The notes under the pieces were generated by a model. That model saw only the letters and a program-made list of their open reading frames with translations. It did no database searches and was not told the origin of the DNA. Positions 17,632 to 29,245 of a stretch of DNA of 64,000 nucleotides are shown here, in pieces. The DNA comes from Desulfocarbo sp964620595 (GTDB lineage Bacteria; Desulfobacterota; Desulfarculia; Desulfarculales; Desulfarculaceae): positions 23,519 through 87,518 of the forward strand of contig CAZUHP010000009.1 in assembly GCA_964620595.1 (NCBI GenBank), written 5' to 3'. The position numbers were made by a program, and so were the translations under genes. Every line of letters starts with the position of its first letter. Position 1 is the first letter of the stretch.

Positions 17632-18642
17632 ATGCGTTTCGTAGATGAGGCCACCATAGAGGTCGCCGCCGGCGACGGCGGCAACGGCTGCGTGAGCTTT
17701 CTGCGCCTGCCCCACCAGCCCAAGGGCGGCCCCAACGGCGGGGACGGCGGCCGGGGCGGCAACGTAATCATCCGGGCCAACCGCAACATAGCCACCCTGG
17801 CCGACCACTCCTACCTGCGCCACTTCCGGGCCGGCCGCGGCCAGCACGGCATGGGCAGCGACAAGAACGGCCGCGCCGGCAAGGACAAGCTGGTGGAGGT
17901 GCCGGTGGGCACCATGGTGTGGGACCAGGCAAGCGGCGAGCTCCTGGCCGACCTGGTGGAACACGGCCAGGAGTTCGTAGCGGCCCGGGGCGGCCGGGGC
18001 GGCAAGGGCAACAAGCACTTCGCCACCAGCACCAACCGGGCCCCGCGCATGGCCCAGGACGGCGAGCCCGGCGAAAAGCGTATCCTCACCCTGGAACTCA
18101 AGCTCCTGGCCGAGGTGGGGCTGATCGGCCTGCCCAACGCGGGCAAGTCCAGCCTGATCGCCGCGGCCAGCGCGGCCCGGCCCAAGATCGCGGACTACCC
18201 CTTCACCACCCTGGTGCCCCAACTGGGCGTGGCCCAGGCCCCCGAGGGCGATCCCTTTACCATGGCCGACATCCCCGGCCTGGTGGAAGGGGCTCATAAG
18301 GGCGCGGGATTAGGCCTCAAATTCCTGAAGCACGTGGAGCGGACCAGGATCTTCGTGTTCGTGGTGGACCTGGCCGGCCCAGAGCCGGAGAGCGATCTGG
18401 CCGTGGTGCGGGCCGAACTCATCGCCTATGACCCGGCCCTGGCCCAGCGGGCCGGCCTGGTGGCAGCCAACAAGATGGACCTGCCCGAGGCGGCCGCGCG
18501 CCTGGACGGTTTCAAGCAAAAGCTCGAGGCAGAGGGCTTGGCCGTGTTCCCCATCAGCGCCAAGACGGGCAGCGGCGTAAAGCAGTTGGTAGAGGAAATA
18601 TCCCAACGCCTGGCCGCGGGGCCAGGGCCCCACCCGGCCTGA
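17632..18642 (+). CDS. obgE: GTPase ObgE/CgtA
   Basis: Obg is an essential GTPase acting in 50S assembly and stress control. Residues 1-158 form the glycine-rich Obg fold (DGGNGCVSF, GGDGGRGGNV). The G domain follows with GLPNAGKSSLI, the DxxG region DIPGLVEGA and NKMD. The 336-residue protein lacks the extra C-terminal OCT domain. I start at ATG 17632, which gives the conserved MRFVDEATIEV. It completes the rplU-rpmA-obgE order. Confidence 0.96.
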   Translation: MRFVDEATIEVAAGDGGNGCVSFLRLPHQPKGGPNGGDGGRGGNVIIRANRNIATLADHSYLRHFRAGRGQHGMGSDKNGRAGKDKLVEVPVGTMVWDQASGELLADLVEHGQEFVAARGGRGGKGNKHFATSTNRAPRMAQDGEPGEKRILTLELKLLAEVGLIGLPNAGKSSLIAAASAARPKIADYPFTTLVPQLGVAQAPEGDPFTMADIPGLVEGAHKGAGLGLKFLKHVERTRIFVFVVDLAGPEPESDLAVVRAELIAYDPALAQRAGLVAANKMDLPEAAARLDGFKQKLEAEGLAVFPISAKTGSGVKQLVEEISQRLAAGPGPHPA

Positions 18643-18676
18643 AAACGCCTGGCTTTTGATGAGAAAGTAATTTGTT

Positions 18677-18705
18677 TTGAGAGCGTTAGCGCCTTCTGCT
18701 ATTCT
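18677..18705 (+). promoter_or_regulatory. Likely sigma70 promoter of proB
   Basis: TTGAGA (18677-18682), a 17-base spacer and TATTCT (18700-18705) lie about 37 bases before the proB ATG, in the only AT-rich stretch between obgE and proB. Confidence 0.6.
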
Positions 18706-18741
18706 TAGCCCCAAGGGGCGCAGCGCTTGAGGGGCCCCCTC

Positions 18742-19932
18742 ATGGCAAGTGGAGAGGTCTGCTTGGATCGAGCCGAACTGATAGCTCGCAGCCGCCGGGT
18801 GGTGGTCAAGGTGGGCTCCGGGGTACTCACCGCCCAGGGCCGGGGATTGGACCGCCGCCGGGTGGAGCTGTTGGCCGGCCAGTTGGCCCGCCTGGCCACA
18901 GGCGGCCGCCAGGTGCTCCTGGTGTCCTCGGGCGCGGTGGCCAGCGGCCGGGCCAAGGCCGGGCTGCCCTGGAACCGCGAGCTTTCCCTCAACGAAAAGC
19001 AGGCCGTGGCCGCCCTGGGCCAGGCCGGACTGGTACAGGCCTACGAGGAGGCCTTCGAGGCCCACGGCAAAAAGGTGGCCCAGGTGCTCCTCACCGCCGC
19101 GGACCTCAGGAGCCGCACCCGCTTCGTGAACGCCCGCACCACCCTGTTCACCCTGCTGGAGTGGGACGTCATCCCGGTGGTCAACGAGAACGACACCGTG
19201 AGCGTGAAGGAGATCAAGCTGGGCGACAACGACAACCTGGCGGCCATGCTCACCAACCTTCTCGGCGCCGACCTGCTGATAAACCTCACCAACGTGGACG
19301 GCATCCTGGACGACGACCCCCGCCGGAACCCGGGGGCCAAGCGCATACCGGTGGTGGAGAAGGTGGAACCCGACCTTCTGAAAGCGGCCAGCGCCCAGCC
19401 CGGCGCCACCGGCCTGGGCGGCATACTCTCCAAGGTGCGGGCCGCGGACAAGGTGGCCCGCTGCGGGGCCCACACCATCGTGGCCAACGGGCTGGTGGAC
19501 GGCATCCTGGACCGCCTGGCCGCGGGCGAGGACCTGGGCACCCTGTTCCTGCCCCGGCCGGCGCCCCTCACCGCCCGCAAGCATTGGATCGCCTTCACCG
19601 CGGCCAGCGGGGGCGAGGTGGTGGTGGACGAGGGCGCGGTGCGCCCCCTGGTGGAGAACGGCAAGAGCCTGCTGGCCGCGGGCGTGCGCGAGGTGCGCGG
19701 CGAGTTCGGGGCGGGCAGCGCGGTCAAGGTGCTGGGCCCGGGCGACTGCATCCTGGGGGTGGGCCTGAGCAACTATTCCAGCGGCGAGCTGCGGCAGGTC
19801 CGGGGCCTGCACTCGCGCGAGATAAAGGAACGCCTGGGCCAGCAGCAGGCGGACGAGGTGATCCACCGCGACAACCTGGTGGTGTTCGACCTGGATGAAG
19901 AGGAGAGCGTGGCATGTCTGTTGAGCAGCTAG
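18742..19932 (+). CDS. proB: Glutamate 5-kinase with PUA domain
   Basis: ProB phosphorylates glutamate in the first step of proline synthesis. The N-terminal amino-acid-kinase domain shows VVVKVGSGVLT, SSGAVASGR and the NENDTVSV loop. A PUA domain forms the C-terminus from about residue 290. I start at ATG 18742 (about 396 residues); a TTG at 18727 is an alternative. Its last 19 bases overlap proA in another frame, so the two are coupled. Confidence 0.95.
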   Translation: MASGEVCLDRAELIARSRRVVVKVGSGVLTAQGRGLDRRRVELLAGQLARLATGGRQVLLVSSGAVASGRAKAGLPWNRELSLNEKQAVAALGQAGLVQAYEEAFEAHGKKVAQVLLTAADLRSRTRFVNARTTLFTLLEWDVIPVVNENDTVSVKEIKLGDNDNLAAMLTNLLGADLLINLTNVDGILDDDPRRNPGAKRIPVVEKVEPDLLKAASAQPGATGLGGILSKVRAADKVARCGAHTIVANGLVDGILDRLAAGEDLGTLFLPRPAPLTARKHWIAFTAASGGEVVVDEGAVRPLVENGKSLLAAGVREVRGEFGAGSAVKVLGPGDCILGVGLSNYSSGELRQVRGLHSREIKERLGQQQADEVIHRDNLVVFDLDEEESVACLLSS

Positions 19933-21170
19933 TCGAGGAACTCTGCAAGAACGCCAAGTGGGCCGCCCGCGGCCTGGCCACCCTGGGCCGCAGCCGCAAG
20001 GACCAGGCGCTTTTGAAGATGGCCCAGGCCCTGGAGGACAAGGCCCCCGAGCTGAAGGAGGCCAACCAGAAGGACCTGGACCAGGCCAAGGAAGCCGGCT
20101 TGAGCGCGGCCATGATCGACCGGCTCACCCTCTCCGACCAGGTGATCGCCTCCATGGCCCAGGGCCTCAGGGATGTGGCCGCCCTGCCCGACCCGGTAGG
20201 CGAGGTGACCGGCATGTGGCGCCGGCCCAACGGGCTCTTGGTGGGCCGCCAGCGCATACCCCTGGGGGTGATCGGCTTCATCTACGAGTCCCGGCCCAAC
20301 GTGACCGTGGACGCCGCCGCCCTCTGCCTTAAAAGCGGCAACGCGGTGGTGCTCAAGGGCGGCAAGGAGGCCATCAACTCCAACCTGGCCCTGGCGGCGG
20401 TGATCCGGGAGGTGCTGGAAGAGCTGCAGATACCCACCGCCGCGGTGTCGGTGATACCCACCACCGAGCGGGCGGCCACCAGCGCCCTTCTGAAGCAGGA
20501 CGCCCTGGTGGACGTGATCATCCCCCGCGGCGGCGAGGGGCTCATCCGCTTCGTGGCCGAGAACTCGGCCATCCCGGTGCTAAAGCACTACAAGGGCGTG
20601 TGCCACGTGTACGTGGACAAGTACGCGGACCTGGACATGGCCGAACGCATCTGCGTGAACGCCAAGTGCCAGCGCCCGGGCGTGTGCAACGCCATGGAGA
20701 CCCTTTTGGTGCACCAGGCGGTGGCCGAGGAGTTCCTGCCCCGGGTGTCCCAGGCGCTTCTGGCCCAGGGCGTGAAGATACGCGGCTGCCACCAAACCTG
20801 CGACCTCATCATCGAGGCCACCCCGGCCACTGACGACGACTGGCCCATGGAGTACCTGGACCTCATCCTGGCGGTCAGGGTGGTGGAGAGCATGGACCAG
20901 GCCCTGGACCACATCGCCACCCACGGCAGCCAGCACACCGAGGCCATCGTCACCCGCGACTACCAGCGCGCCCGGCGCTTCCTGGACGCGGTGGACTCCT
21001 CGGTGGTCCTGGTCAACGCCTCCACCCGCTTCAACGACGGGGGCCAACTGGGCCTGGGCGCGGAGATCGGCATCAACACCTCCAAGCTGCACGCCTTCGG
21101 ACCCATGGGCCTGGCCGAGCTGACCAGCCAGAAGTTCATCGTGTTCGGAGAGGGCCAAGTGCGCGAATAA
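19914..21170 (+). CDS. proA: Gamma-glutamyl phosphate reductase
   Basis: ProA reduces gamma-glutamyl phosphate to the semialdehyde with NADPH. It is an aldehyde-dehydrogenase relative with the active-site cysteine in QRPGVCNAMETLLVH and the family motif IYESRPNVTVDAAALC. The length of 418 residues is normal. It starts inside the end of proB and is followed 22 bases later by nadD. Confidence 0.97.
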   Translation: MSVEQLVEELCKNAKWAARGLATLGRSRKDQALLKMAQALEDKAPELKEANQKDLDQAKEAGLSAAMIDRLTLSDQVIASMAQGLRDVAALPDPVGEVTGMWRRPNGLLVGRQRIPLGVIGFIYESRPNVTVDAAALCLKSGNAVVLKGGKEAINSNLALAAVIREVLEELQIPTAAVSVIPTTERAATSALLKQDALVDVIIPRGGEGLIRFVAENSAIPVLKHYKGVCHVYVDKYADLDMAERICVNAKCQRPGVCNAMETLLVHQAVAEEFLPRVSQALLAQGVKIRGCHQTCDLIIEATPATDDDWPMEYLDLILAVRVVESMDQALDHIATHGSQHTEAIVTRDYQRARRFLDAVDSSVVLVNASTRFNDGGQLGLGAEIGINTSKLHAFGPMGLAELTSQKFIVFGEGQVRE

Positions 21171-21192
21171 AAAGGGAAAGGGCCGACCGGCA

Positions 21193-21873
21193 GTGAGAGA
21201 ACGAATCGCCATATTCGGGGGCACCTTCGACCCGGTGCACATCGCCCACCTGCGCGCCGCCCTGGAGGCGGTGGAGGAGATCGGCCTGGACAAGGTGCTG
21301 TTCATGCCCTGCGCCCAGCCGCCCCACCCCAAGCACGTCATGGCCTCGGCCGCGGACCGGCTGCGCATGCTGGAGCTTTCCGTGGCCGACAACCCCCGCT
21401 TCGGGGTGAGCGACCTGGAGGCCCGCCTGGGCGGCACCTCCTACACGGTGCGCACCCTGGAGGAGATGCGCCGCCGCCACCCCGAGGCCAGCATATTCTT
21501 CCTCATCGGCGCGGACGCCTTCTTCCACCTGCACACCTGGCACGAGCACCAGCGGCTGTTCGACCACGCCGACTTCGTGGTCATGGCCCGGCCCAAGAGC
21601 CCCCGCACCGACGTGCTGGAGTACATGCAAAAGCAACTGGACCCGGACTTCGCCCCGGCCGGCGACGGCTGGATACGCCGCAACGGCGGCCACGGGGCCA
21701 AGCGGGTGCCCAGCACCCTGCTCTCCATCTCCAGCACCGACATCCGGCGGCGGGCGGCCGAGGGACTGGCCCTCACCTACCTTGTCCACCCCGCGGTGGA
21801 GGACTATATTAAACGTATAAAGCTGTACCAAGAGCCTGCCTCCGCAGGCGGCGCGGAGAGTGGGTCCCTATGA
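21193..21873 (+). CDS. nadD: Nicotinate-nucleotide adenylyltransferase
   Basis: NadD joins nicotinate mononucleotide and ATP to give deamido-NAD. The nucleotidyltransferase motif GGTFDPVHIAHL is near the N-terminus and the second motif SISSTDIRRR near the C-terminus. It starts at GTG 21193 and has 226 residues. The stop overlaps the rsfS start by four bases. The proA-nadD-rsfS order is common. Confidence 0.95.
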   Translation: MRERIAIFGGTFDPVHIAHLRAALEAVEEIGLDKVLFMPCAQPPHPKHVMASAADRLRMLELSVADNPRFGVSDLEARLGGTSYTVRTLEEMRRRHPEASIFFLIGADAFFHLHTWHEHQRLFDHADFVVMARPKSPRTDVLEYMQKQLDPDFAPAGDGWIRRNGGHGAKRVPSTLLSISSTDIRRRAAEGLALTYLVHPAVEDYIKRIKLYQEPASAGGAESGSL

Positions 21874-22280
21874 CGAGGAAACGCCCCCCCCGCCCCAGCG
21901 ACCCCCGGCAGACCGCCTTTCTGGCCGCGGCCGCGGCCCTGGACAAAAAGGCCGAGGACCTGGTCCTGTTGGACGTGGCGGAGCTGACCGGCTATGCGGA
22001 CTACTTCCTCCTGGCCAGCGGCCGCTCCACCCGCCAGGCCCGGGCCATCGCCGAGAGGGTGGAGCGGGTGCTCAAGAAGGCGGGGGTGAGGCCCCTGGGA
22101 GTGGACGGCCTCAAGGAAGGCCGCTGGGCGCTCCTGGATTTCGGCGACGTGGTGGTGCACATATTCCACACCCCGGTGCGGGAGTTCTACGACCTGGACT
22201 CCCTGTGGGCCGACGCCCCCAAGCTGGGGCTGGAGCAGGAGGCGCTGAGCGGCCTGCTCGGCGAGGAGGAAGGGGGGTAA
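21870..22280 (+). CDS. rsfS: Ribosomal silencing factor RsfS
   Basis: RsfS binds L14 and blocks subunit joining in starvation. The core is DYFLLASGRSTRQARAIAE followed by GVDGLKEGRWALLDFGDVVVHIF, the family signature, and ends with REFYDLDSLWADAP. The 136-residue protein has a short charged N-terminal extension. It is coupled to nadD by an ATGA overlap. Confidence 0.95.
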   Translation: MTRKRPPRPSDPRQTAFLAAAAALDKKAEDLVLLDVAELTGYADYFLLASGRSTRQARAIAERVERVLKKAGVRPLGVDGLKEGRWALLDFGDVVVHIFHTPVREFYDLDSLWADAPKLGLEQEALSGLLGEEEGG

Positions 22281-22286
22281 TCGCTC

Positions 22287-22362
22287 CGCGCCCCTGAGCG
22301 CCCCCTGAGTGCCCCCTGAGCGCGCCCCTGAGCGCCCCCCTGAGCGCGCCCCTGAACGGCCC
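22287..22362. repeat. Tandem repeat of CCCCTGAGCG-type units before gpmI
   Basis: Six irregular copies of a 10-14 base unit ending CCCCTGA fill most of the gap between rsfS and gpmI. The spacing between copies is uneven. No promoter or terminator is evident. Confidence 0.85.
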
Positions 22363-22405
22363 CCAGACTGGCCCCCTTGACCGGGCCCAGGCAGAAAGGC
22401 AGACC

Positions 22406-23965
22406 ATGAGCGGCAAGGCACCCGTAGCCCTTATCATCCTGGACGGCTGGGGTATTGCGCCCGACGGCGAGGGCAACGCCGTGACCCGGGCGAACACCCC
22501 TTTCATCGACTCCCTGTTCGCGGAATACCCCCACACCCAGCTCCTGTGCTTCGGCGAGGCGGTGGGCCTGCCCGAGGGCCAGATGGGCAACTCCGAGGTG
22601 GGGCACCTGAACCTGGGCGCCGGCCGGGTGGTGTACCAGGACATCACCCGCATCAACCTGGCCATCAAGGACGGCAGCATCAAGGACAACCCCGCCCTGG
22701 GCCGGGCCATGGACCGGGTCAAACAGCGCGGCTCCACCCTGCACTTTTTGGGGCTGATGAGCGACGGCGGGGTGCACTCCCTGATGACCCACCTATACGC
22801 CCTCATCCAGATGGCCGAGGCGCACGGGGTGGAGAAGATCGCCATCCACGCCTTCCTGGACGGGCGCGACACCCCGCCCGACTCGGGGGCCGGCTACCTG
22901 GAGGACCTGCAAGCCTTTTTGGCCGACCACCCCCGGGCCAGGGTGGCCACGGTGGGCGGCCGCTACTGGGGCATGGACCGCGACAAGCGCTGGGACCGGG
23001 TGGAAAAGCACTACGCCGCCCTGGTGCGGGCCCAGGGACCCCGGACCAGCGACCCGGTGGAGTACGTCAAGAGCCGCTACCAGGAGGAGGAGTTCGACGA
23101 GTTCGTGACCCCCGCGGTGGTGGTGGACGAAAAGGGCGAGCCCGTGGGCCGCATGCAGGACGGCGACGCGGCCGTCTTCTTCAACTTCCGGGCCGACCGC
23201 GCCCGGGAGCTGACCTGGGTCTTCAACCAGCCGGGCTTCGACGGCTTCGACGCCAGCGACCGTCCCCGACTGAGCGACTACGTGTGCATGACCCAATACG
23301 ACGAGGACCTGGAGGTGCCGGTCGCCTTCCCGCCCCAAGAGATCAAGAACACCCTCAGCGAGGTGGTGAGCAAGGCCGGCCTGAAGCAGCTCCACATCGC
23401 CGAGACCGAAAAATACGCCCACGTGACCTTCTTCTTCAACGGCGGCGAGGAAAGGCCCTTCCCCGGCGAGGACCGGGTGCTGGTGCCCTCTCCCAAGGAG
23501 GTGGACACCTATGACCAGAAGCCCGAGATGAGCGCCTTCGAAGTGACCGAGGAGGTGCTCGCGCGCATCGAGGGCGGCGGCTACCACCTGATCGTGATGA
23601 ACTACGCCAACGGCGACATGGTGGGCCACACCGGGGTGTTCGAGGCCGCCCGCCAGGCCATGGAGGCGGTGGACACCTGCCTCGGCCGGGTGATTCCCGC
23701 GGTGCTGGAGCGCGGCGGCGCGGTGGTGCTGACCGCGGACCACGGCAACGCCGAGCAGATGATCGACCCTGCCAGCGGGGGCCCCTACACCGCCCACACC
23801 GTGTCCAACCCCGTGCCCCTGGTGCTCATCGACCCCGAGCGCAAGGACGCCGCCCTCTCCCCGGGCGCCCTGTGCGACGTGGCGCCCACGGTGCTCAGCC
23901 TGCTGGGCCTGGACCAGCCGCCCGAGATGACCGGCCACTGCCTGTACGCACCCGGAAAGGCATGA
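22406..23965 (+). CDS. gpmI: 2,3-bisphosphoglycerate-independent phosphoglycerate mutase
   Basis: GpmI interconverts 3- and 2-phosphoglycerate using two Mn ions and a phosphoserine. The catalytic serine lies in QMGNSEVGHLNLGAG. Metal and substrate sites follow in SDGGVHS, DGRDTPP, NYANGDMVGHTG and LTADHGNAEQM. The length of 519 residues is typical. It starts at ATG 22406 and is followed after seven bases by the M48 protease gene. Confidence 0.97.
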   Translation: MSGKAPVALIILDGWGIAPDGEGNAVTRANTPFIDSLFAEYPHTQLLCFGEAVGLPEGQMGNSEVGHLNLGAGRVVYQDITRINLAIKDGSIKDNPALGRAMDRVKQRGSTLHFLGLMSDGGVHSLMTHLYALIQMAEAHGVEKIAIHAFLDGRDTPPDSGAGYLEDLQAFLADHPRARVATVGGRYWGMDRDKRWDRVEKHYAALVRAQGPRTSDPVEYVKSRYQEEEFDEFVTPAVVVDEKGEPVGRMQDGDAAVFFNFRADRARELTWVFNQPGFDGFDASDRPRLSDYVCMTQYDEDLEVPVAFPPQEIKNTLSEVVSKAGLKQLHIAETEKYAHVTFFFNGGEERPFPGEDRVLVPSPKEVDTYDQKPEMSAFEVTEEVLARIEGGGYHLIVMNYANGDMVGHTGVFEAARQAMEAVDTCLGRVIPAVLERGGAVVLTADHGNAEQMIDPASGGPYTAHTVSNPVPLVLIDPERKDAALSPGALCDVAPTVLSLLGLDQPPEMTGHCLYAPGKA

Positions 23966-23972
23966 CCCGACC

Positions 23973-25508
23973 GTGCTGAGAAGCCTCATCGCCCTGGCCA
24001 CCGCCCTGGCCCTGTTCTGGTCCCTGGCGGCCGCGCCGGCCCTGGCGCTGACCCTGGAGGAGGAGCGCGAAATCGGCCGCAAGGCCCTGCGCGAGGTGAA
24101 GGCCGAACTTCCCCTCATAAAGGACCCGGACGTGCTCTCCTACCTCCGCCGCCTGGGCGCCCGCCTGGCCGCCCAGGTCAAGGACGACCCCTTTGAATAC
24201 CATTTCTACGTGGCGGACCTGGGCGAGATGAACGCCTTTGCCCTGCCCGGCGGCTGGATATTCATCTTCCGGGGCATGATAACCTCCCTGGAGTCCGAGG
24301 CCGAGCTGGCCGGGGTCATGGCCCACGAGATGAGCCACGTGCATTACCGCCACATCGCCTCGCGCATGAAGCGCTCCGGCCCGGTCACCGCCGCCACCCT
24401 GGCCGGCATGCTGGCCGGCATGATCCTGGGCGGGTTGGCCGGGGTGCCCCAACTGGGCCAGGCCATAACCATGGGCTCGGTGGCTGCGGGCATCCAGAAG
24501 CAGCTCGCCTTCAGCCGCGAGGACGAAAAGCAGGCCGACTACGGCGCCTTTCAGATCGTCTCCAAGGCGGGCTACCCGCCCAAGGAGATGGAAAGGAGCT
24601 TCGCCCGCATCTGGCGCGAGCAGCGCTACACCATGCCCCAGGTGCCCACCTACCTGCTCACCCACCCCACCAGCCCGGAGCGTATGGAAACCCTGCAAAA
24701 CCTGGTGCGCCGCCACCCCTTCAAGGGCTCGTCCTATGACAACGGGGACTTCCTGCGCATCCGCACCCGGCTCATCGCCCTCTACGACAGCGAGGACAGC
24801 GCCGAGCGCGCCCTGCGCCACCAGCTCGAGAAACGGGGCGACCTGCACGAGCTGGCCCGCTACGGCCTGGGCCTGCTGGAGATGCGGCGCTCCCGCTTCG
24901 CGCTGGCCCTGAAGCAGCTCCAGCAGGTAGGCGGCAGGTGGGCCGATTCGCCGGCAGTGATCCGCGCCCGGGGCATCTGCCACCTGCGCCTGGGCGAGTA
25001 CGGCCAGGCCCAGGCCCTACTGGCCCGGGTCCTGGTCCAGGACCCCAAGGACCAGGAGGCGCTCTTGGCCCTGGGCCAGGCCTATCTGCAGACCGGCCGG
25101 CTCAGCCAGGCGCGCGACACCTTCCGCCGGGTGCTGGCCCTGGACGGGGAGAACTCCCAGGCCCGCTATGACCTGGGCGTGGCCCTGGGCCGCCTGGGCC
25201 ACACCGCCGAGGCCTCCCTGCAACTGGGCCTGGCCTTCAAGGCCCGGGGCAACCTGCGCGCGGCGCGCTACCACCTGGAGCGCGCCCTCAAGGGCCTGGC
25301 CGGGCGCCCCCAGTTGCAGGCCCAGGCGCGCAAGGCCCTGGACGAGATGGACCGGCCGAAAAAGAAGAAGCGTCCCCCCGCCCACCAGCAAGGCGCCGGC
25401 TTCGCCCGGGACCGCCAAGCGATCAATGGCCTGTGGATCACCGACTCCACCGGCATCACCCGGCGGCTCGATTCCCCTGAGCCCACACCATATCCAGAAA
25501 GGCGATAA
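23973..25508 (+). CDS. Periplasmic M48 metalloprotease with TPR repeats (BepA-like)
   Basis: BepA-like proteases degrade or chaperone stalled outer-membrane proteins. The protein has a signal peptide (residues 1-26), the M48 domain with zinc motif HEMSH at 118-122 and the third ligand glutamate in SREDEKQADYGAF. About four TPR repeats fill residues 285-470, such as AQALLARVLVQDPKDQEALLALGQAYL read as two helices. The length of 511 residues is close to BepA (487). It starts at GTG 23973. The outer-membrane role is inferred from domain order. Confidence 0.88.
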   Translation: MLRSLIALATALALFWSLAAAPALALTLEEEREIGRKALREVKAELPLIKDPDVLSYLRRLGARLAAQVKDDPFEYHFYVADLGEMNAFALPGGWIFIFRGMITSLESEAELAGVMAHEMSHVHYRHIASRMKRSGPVTAATLAGMLAGMILGGLAGVPQLGQAITMGSVAAGIQKQLAFSREDEKQADYGAFQIVSKAGYPPKEMERSFARIWREQRYTMPQVPTYLLTHPTSPERMETLQNLVRRHPFKGSSYDNGDFLRIRTRLIALYDSEDSAERALRHQLEKRGDLHELARYGLGLLEMRRSRFALALKQLQQVGGRWADSPAVIRARGICHLRLGEYGQAQALLARVLVQDPKDQEALLALGQAYLQTGRLSQARDTFRRVLALDGENSQARYDLGVALGRLGHTAEASLQLGLAFKARGNLRAARYHLERALKGLAGRPQLQAQARKALDEMDRPKKKKRPPAHQQGAGFARDRQAINGLWITDSTGITRRLDSPEPTPYPERR

Positions 25509-25511
25509 TAA

Positions 25512-25997
25512 ATGAAAAAGCTTTGTATGGCCCTGGCCTTGACCCTCTGCGGCGCCCTGCTGGCGGCCGGCGCGGCGCTGGCGGCCCCATCCCCGGACCA
25601 CCTCAAGGCGGCCGAGCGCTACTGGACCGCGGCGGAATTCGCCAAGATGATCCAGGAGTCCATGGACAAGATGACCGCGCGCCTGCCCCAGGCCGAACGC
25701 GCCCAGTTCCAGCAGATCGGCGCCAAGCTCCTGGCCAGCGGCCGCATCAAGAAGGAGACCGTGGCCGCGGCTGCCGCCACCTTCAGCGCCAAGGAGCTGG
25801 ACGCCATCAGCGACTTCTACGCCTCGCCCGAGGGGCGGGCGGTGATGGCCAAGATGCCCATGTTCATGACCCGGGTCTCGCGCATCGTGCAGTCCGAGCT
25901 GGTGCGGCTCATGGAGGCCGCGCGCGCCAAGCAGAAAAAGGCCGCTCCCGCGCCCAAGGCCGCGGACAAGCCCACGGACAAGGGCCAAAAGAAGTAG
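25512..25997 (+). CDS. Secreted DUF2059 domain protein
   Basis: The 161-residue protein has a clear signal peptide (residues 1-25, ending ALAAP). The core resembles DUF2059, including the typical AKELDAISDFYASPEGRAVMAKMP. A lysine/alanine/proline-rich tail closes it. Function of the family is unknown. It begins three bases after the M48/TPR gene, so a role in the envelope alongside that protease is a reasonable guess. Confidence 0.8.
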   Translation: MKKLCMALALTLCGALLAAGAALAAPSPDHLKAAERYWTAAEFAKMIQESMDKMTARLPQAERAQFQQIGAKLLASGRIKKETVAAAAATFSAKELDAISDFYASPEGRAVMAKMPMFMTRVSRIVQSELVRLMEAARAKQKKAAPAPKAADKPTDKGQKK

Positions 25998-26036
25998 CGC
26001 CCCCACCCCCCGTCCTTGCCTCGCCCGTCCCAGGCG

Positions 26037-26090
26037 AAAAAACCGGGCCGGCCAGGAGTCCCTCGGCTCCTGGCCGGCCCGGCCGCTTTT
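26037..26090. terminator. Strong bidirectional terminator between the DUF2059 gene and fusA
   Basis: A perfect 16-bp stem (26043-26058 with 26067-26082) encloses an eight-base loop. Six A residues precede it and CCGCTTTT follows. It therefore ends both the plus-strand gpmI-side genes and minus-strand fusA. Confidence 0.93.
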
Positions 26091-26107
26091 CAGCGAAGCG
26101 CGGCTGC

Positions 26108-28156
<2,049 letters not shown>

Positions 28157-28233
28157 GAATCGCCTCTGCTGTTCGATTGTGGATCGGGCCGGTGTCAAGC
28201 CGCCTGAAACATCGGGCGGCACGGGTTATAGTA

Positions 28234-28261
28234 TGTATACGGGAGCCCGCCGGGCTGTCAA
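28234..28261 (-). promoter_or_regulatory. Likely sigma70 promoter of fusA
   Basis: On the minus strand TTGACA (28261-28256) and a 16-base spacer lead to TATACA (28239-28234). Transcription would start about 70 bases before the fusA ATG. The site lies in the divergent gap to the CDF carrier gene. Confidence 0.6.
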
Positions 28262-28288
28262 GCCGGGGCGCCAAACCAGGAGCGAGCC

Positions 28289-29245
28289 ATGCCGGAACAC
28301 GAGCACCGCCACCAGCACCCTCCCCACCCGGAGCAGGACCACGGCCATCACCACGGCCCGCCCGCAATGAGCAGGGCGAACGAGCGCAAGATGCTCTGGG
28401 CCCTCCTCCTGACCGGCTCCTACATGCTGGTGGAGGTGGCGGGCGGGCTCCTCTCCGGCTCCCTGGCCCTGTTGGCCGACGCGGGCCACATGCTCACCGA
28501 CGCCGCCTCCCTGGCCCTGGCCTGGCTGGCCTTCCGGGTGGCCCGGCGGGCGGGCGGCGAGGCCCACTCCTACGGCCTGGTGCGGGCCGAGGTCCTGGCC
28601 GCCTTTGTCAACGGCCTGGCCATGATCCTTATCACCGCCTGGATATTCTACGAGGCCACCCTGCGCCTGCTGGCGCCGTCGGAGGTCAAGGGCGGGCTCA
28701 TGCTGGGGGTGGCCGCGGTGGGGCTCCTGGTGAACCTGGCGGCGCTGTTCATCCTGCACCGGGGTGAGAGCGGCAACCTGAACATACGCGGCGCGGCCCT
28801 GCACGTGATGGGCGACCTGCTGGGCTCGGTGGCCGCCCTGGTCGCGGCCGCGGTGGTGATGGGGACCGGCTGGATGCCCATCGACCCGCTCTTGTCCCTG
28901 GTGGTGGCGCTGCTCATCCTGCGCAGCGCCTGGCGCCTGGTGCGCGAATCCGCCCACATCCTGCTGGAGGGCTCGCCCTCCGAGCCCGGCGCCCAGGCCA
29001 TCCAGGAAGGGCTGCTGGAGGAAGTGCCCGGCCTGGAGGAAGTGCACCACATCCACGTGTGGTCGCTCACCCCGGAGCACCCCATCATCACCCTGCACGC
29101 CCGGCTGGCCCCCGGCGGGGACCACGAGCAGGCCCGCCGGCTCATCGACCAGGTGTTGCGCAGCCGCTTCGGCGCGGACCACAACACCATCCAGGTGGAA
29201 AGCGAAGACTGCGAGGACAAACTCTGCCGTGGCATCCCCCAGTAG
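28289..29245 (+). CDS. Cation diffusion facilitator, zinc/cobalt efflux type
   Basis: CDF carriers export Zn, Co or Cd in exchange for protons. The N-terminus is histidine-rich (nine His in the first 22 residues). About six membrane segments follow. The metal site is seen as LLADAGHMLTDAASL in segment 2 and HVMGDLLGS in segment 5, the HxxxD pattern of zinc carriers. A cytoplasmic domain with VHHIHVWSL closes the 318-residue protein. It overlaps the next gene by 17 bases. Metal preference is inferred. Confidence 0.92.
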   Translation: MPEHEHRHQHPPHPEQDHGHHHGPPAMSRANERKMLWALLLTGSYMLVEVAGGLLSGSLALLADAGHMLTDAASLALAWLAFRVARRAGGEAHSYGLVRAEVLAAFVNGLAMILITAWIFYEATLRLLAPSEVKGGLMLGVAAVGLLVNLAALFILHRGESGNLNIRGAALHVMGDLLGSVAALVAAAVVMGTGWMPIDPLLSLVVALLILRSAWRLVRESAHILLEGSPSEPGAQAIQEGLLEEVPGLEEVHHIHVWSLTPEHPIITLHARLAPGGDHEQARRLIDQVLRSRFGADHNTIQVESEDCEDKLCRGIPQ

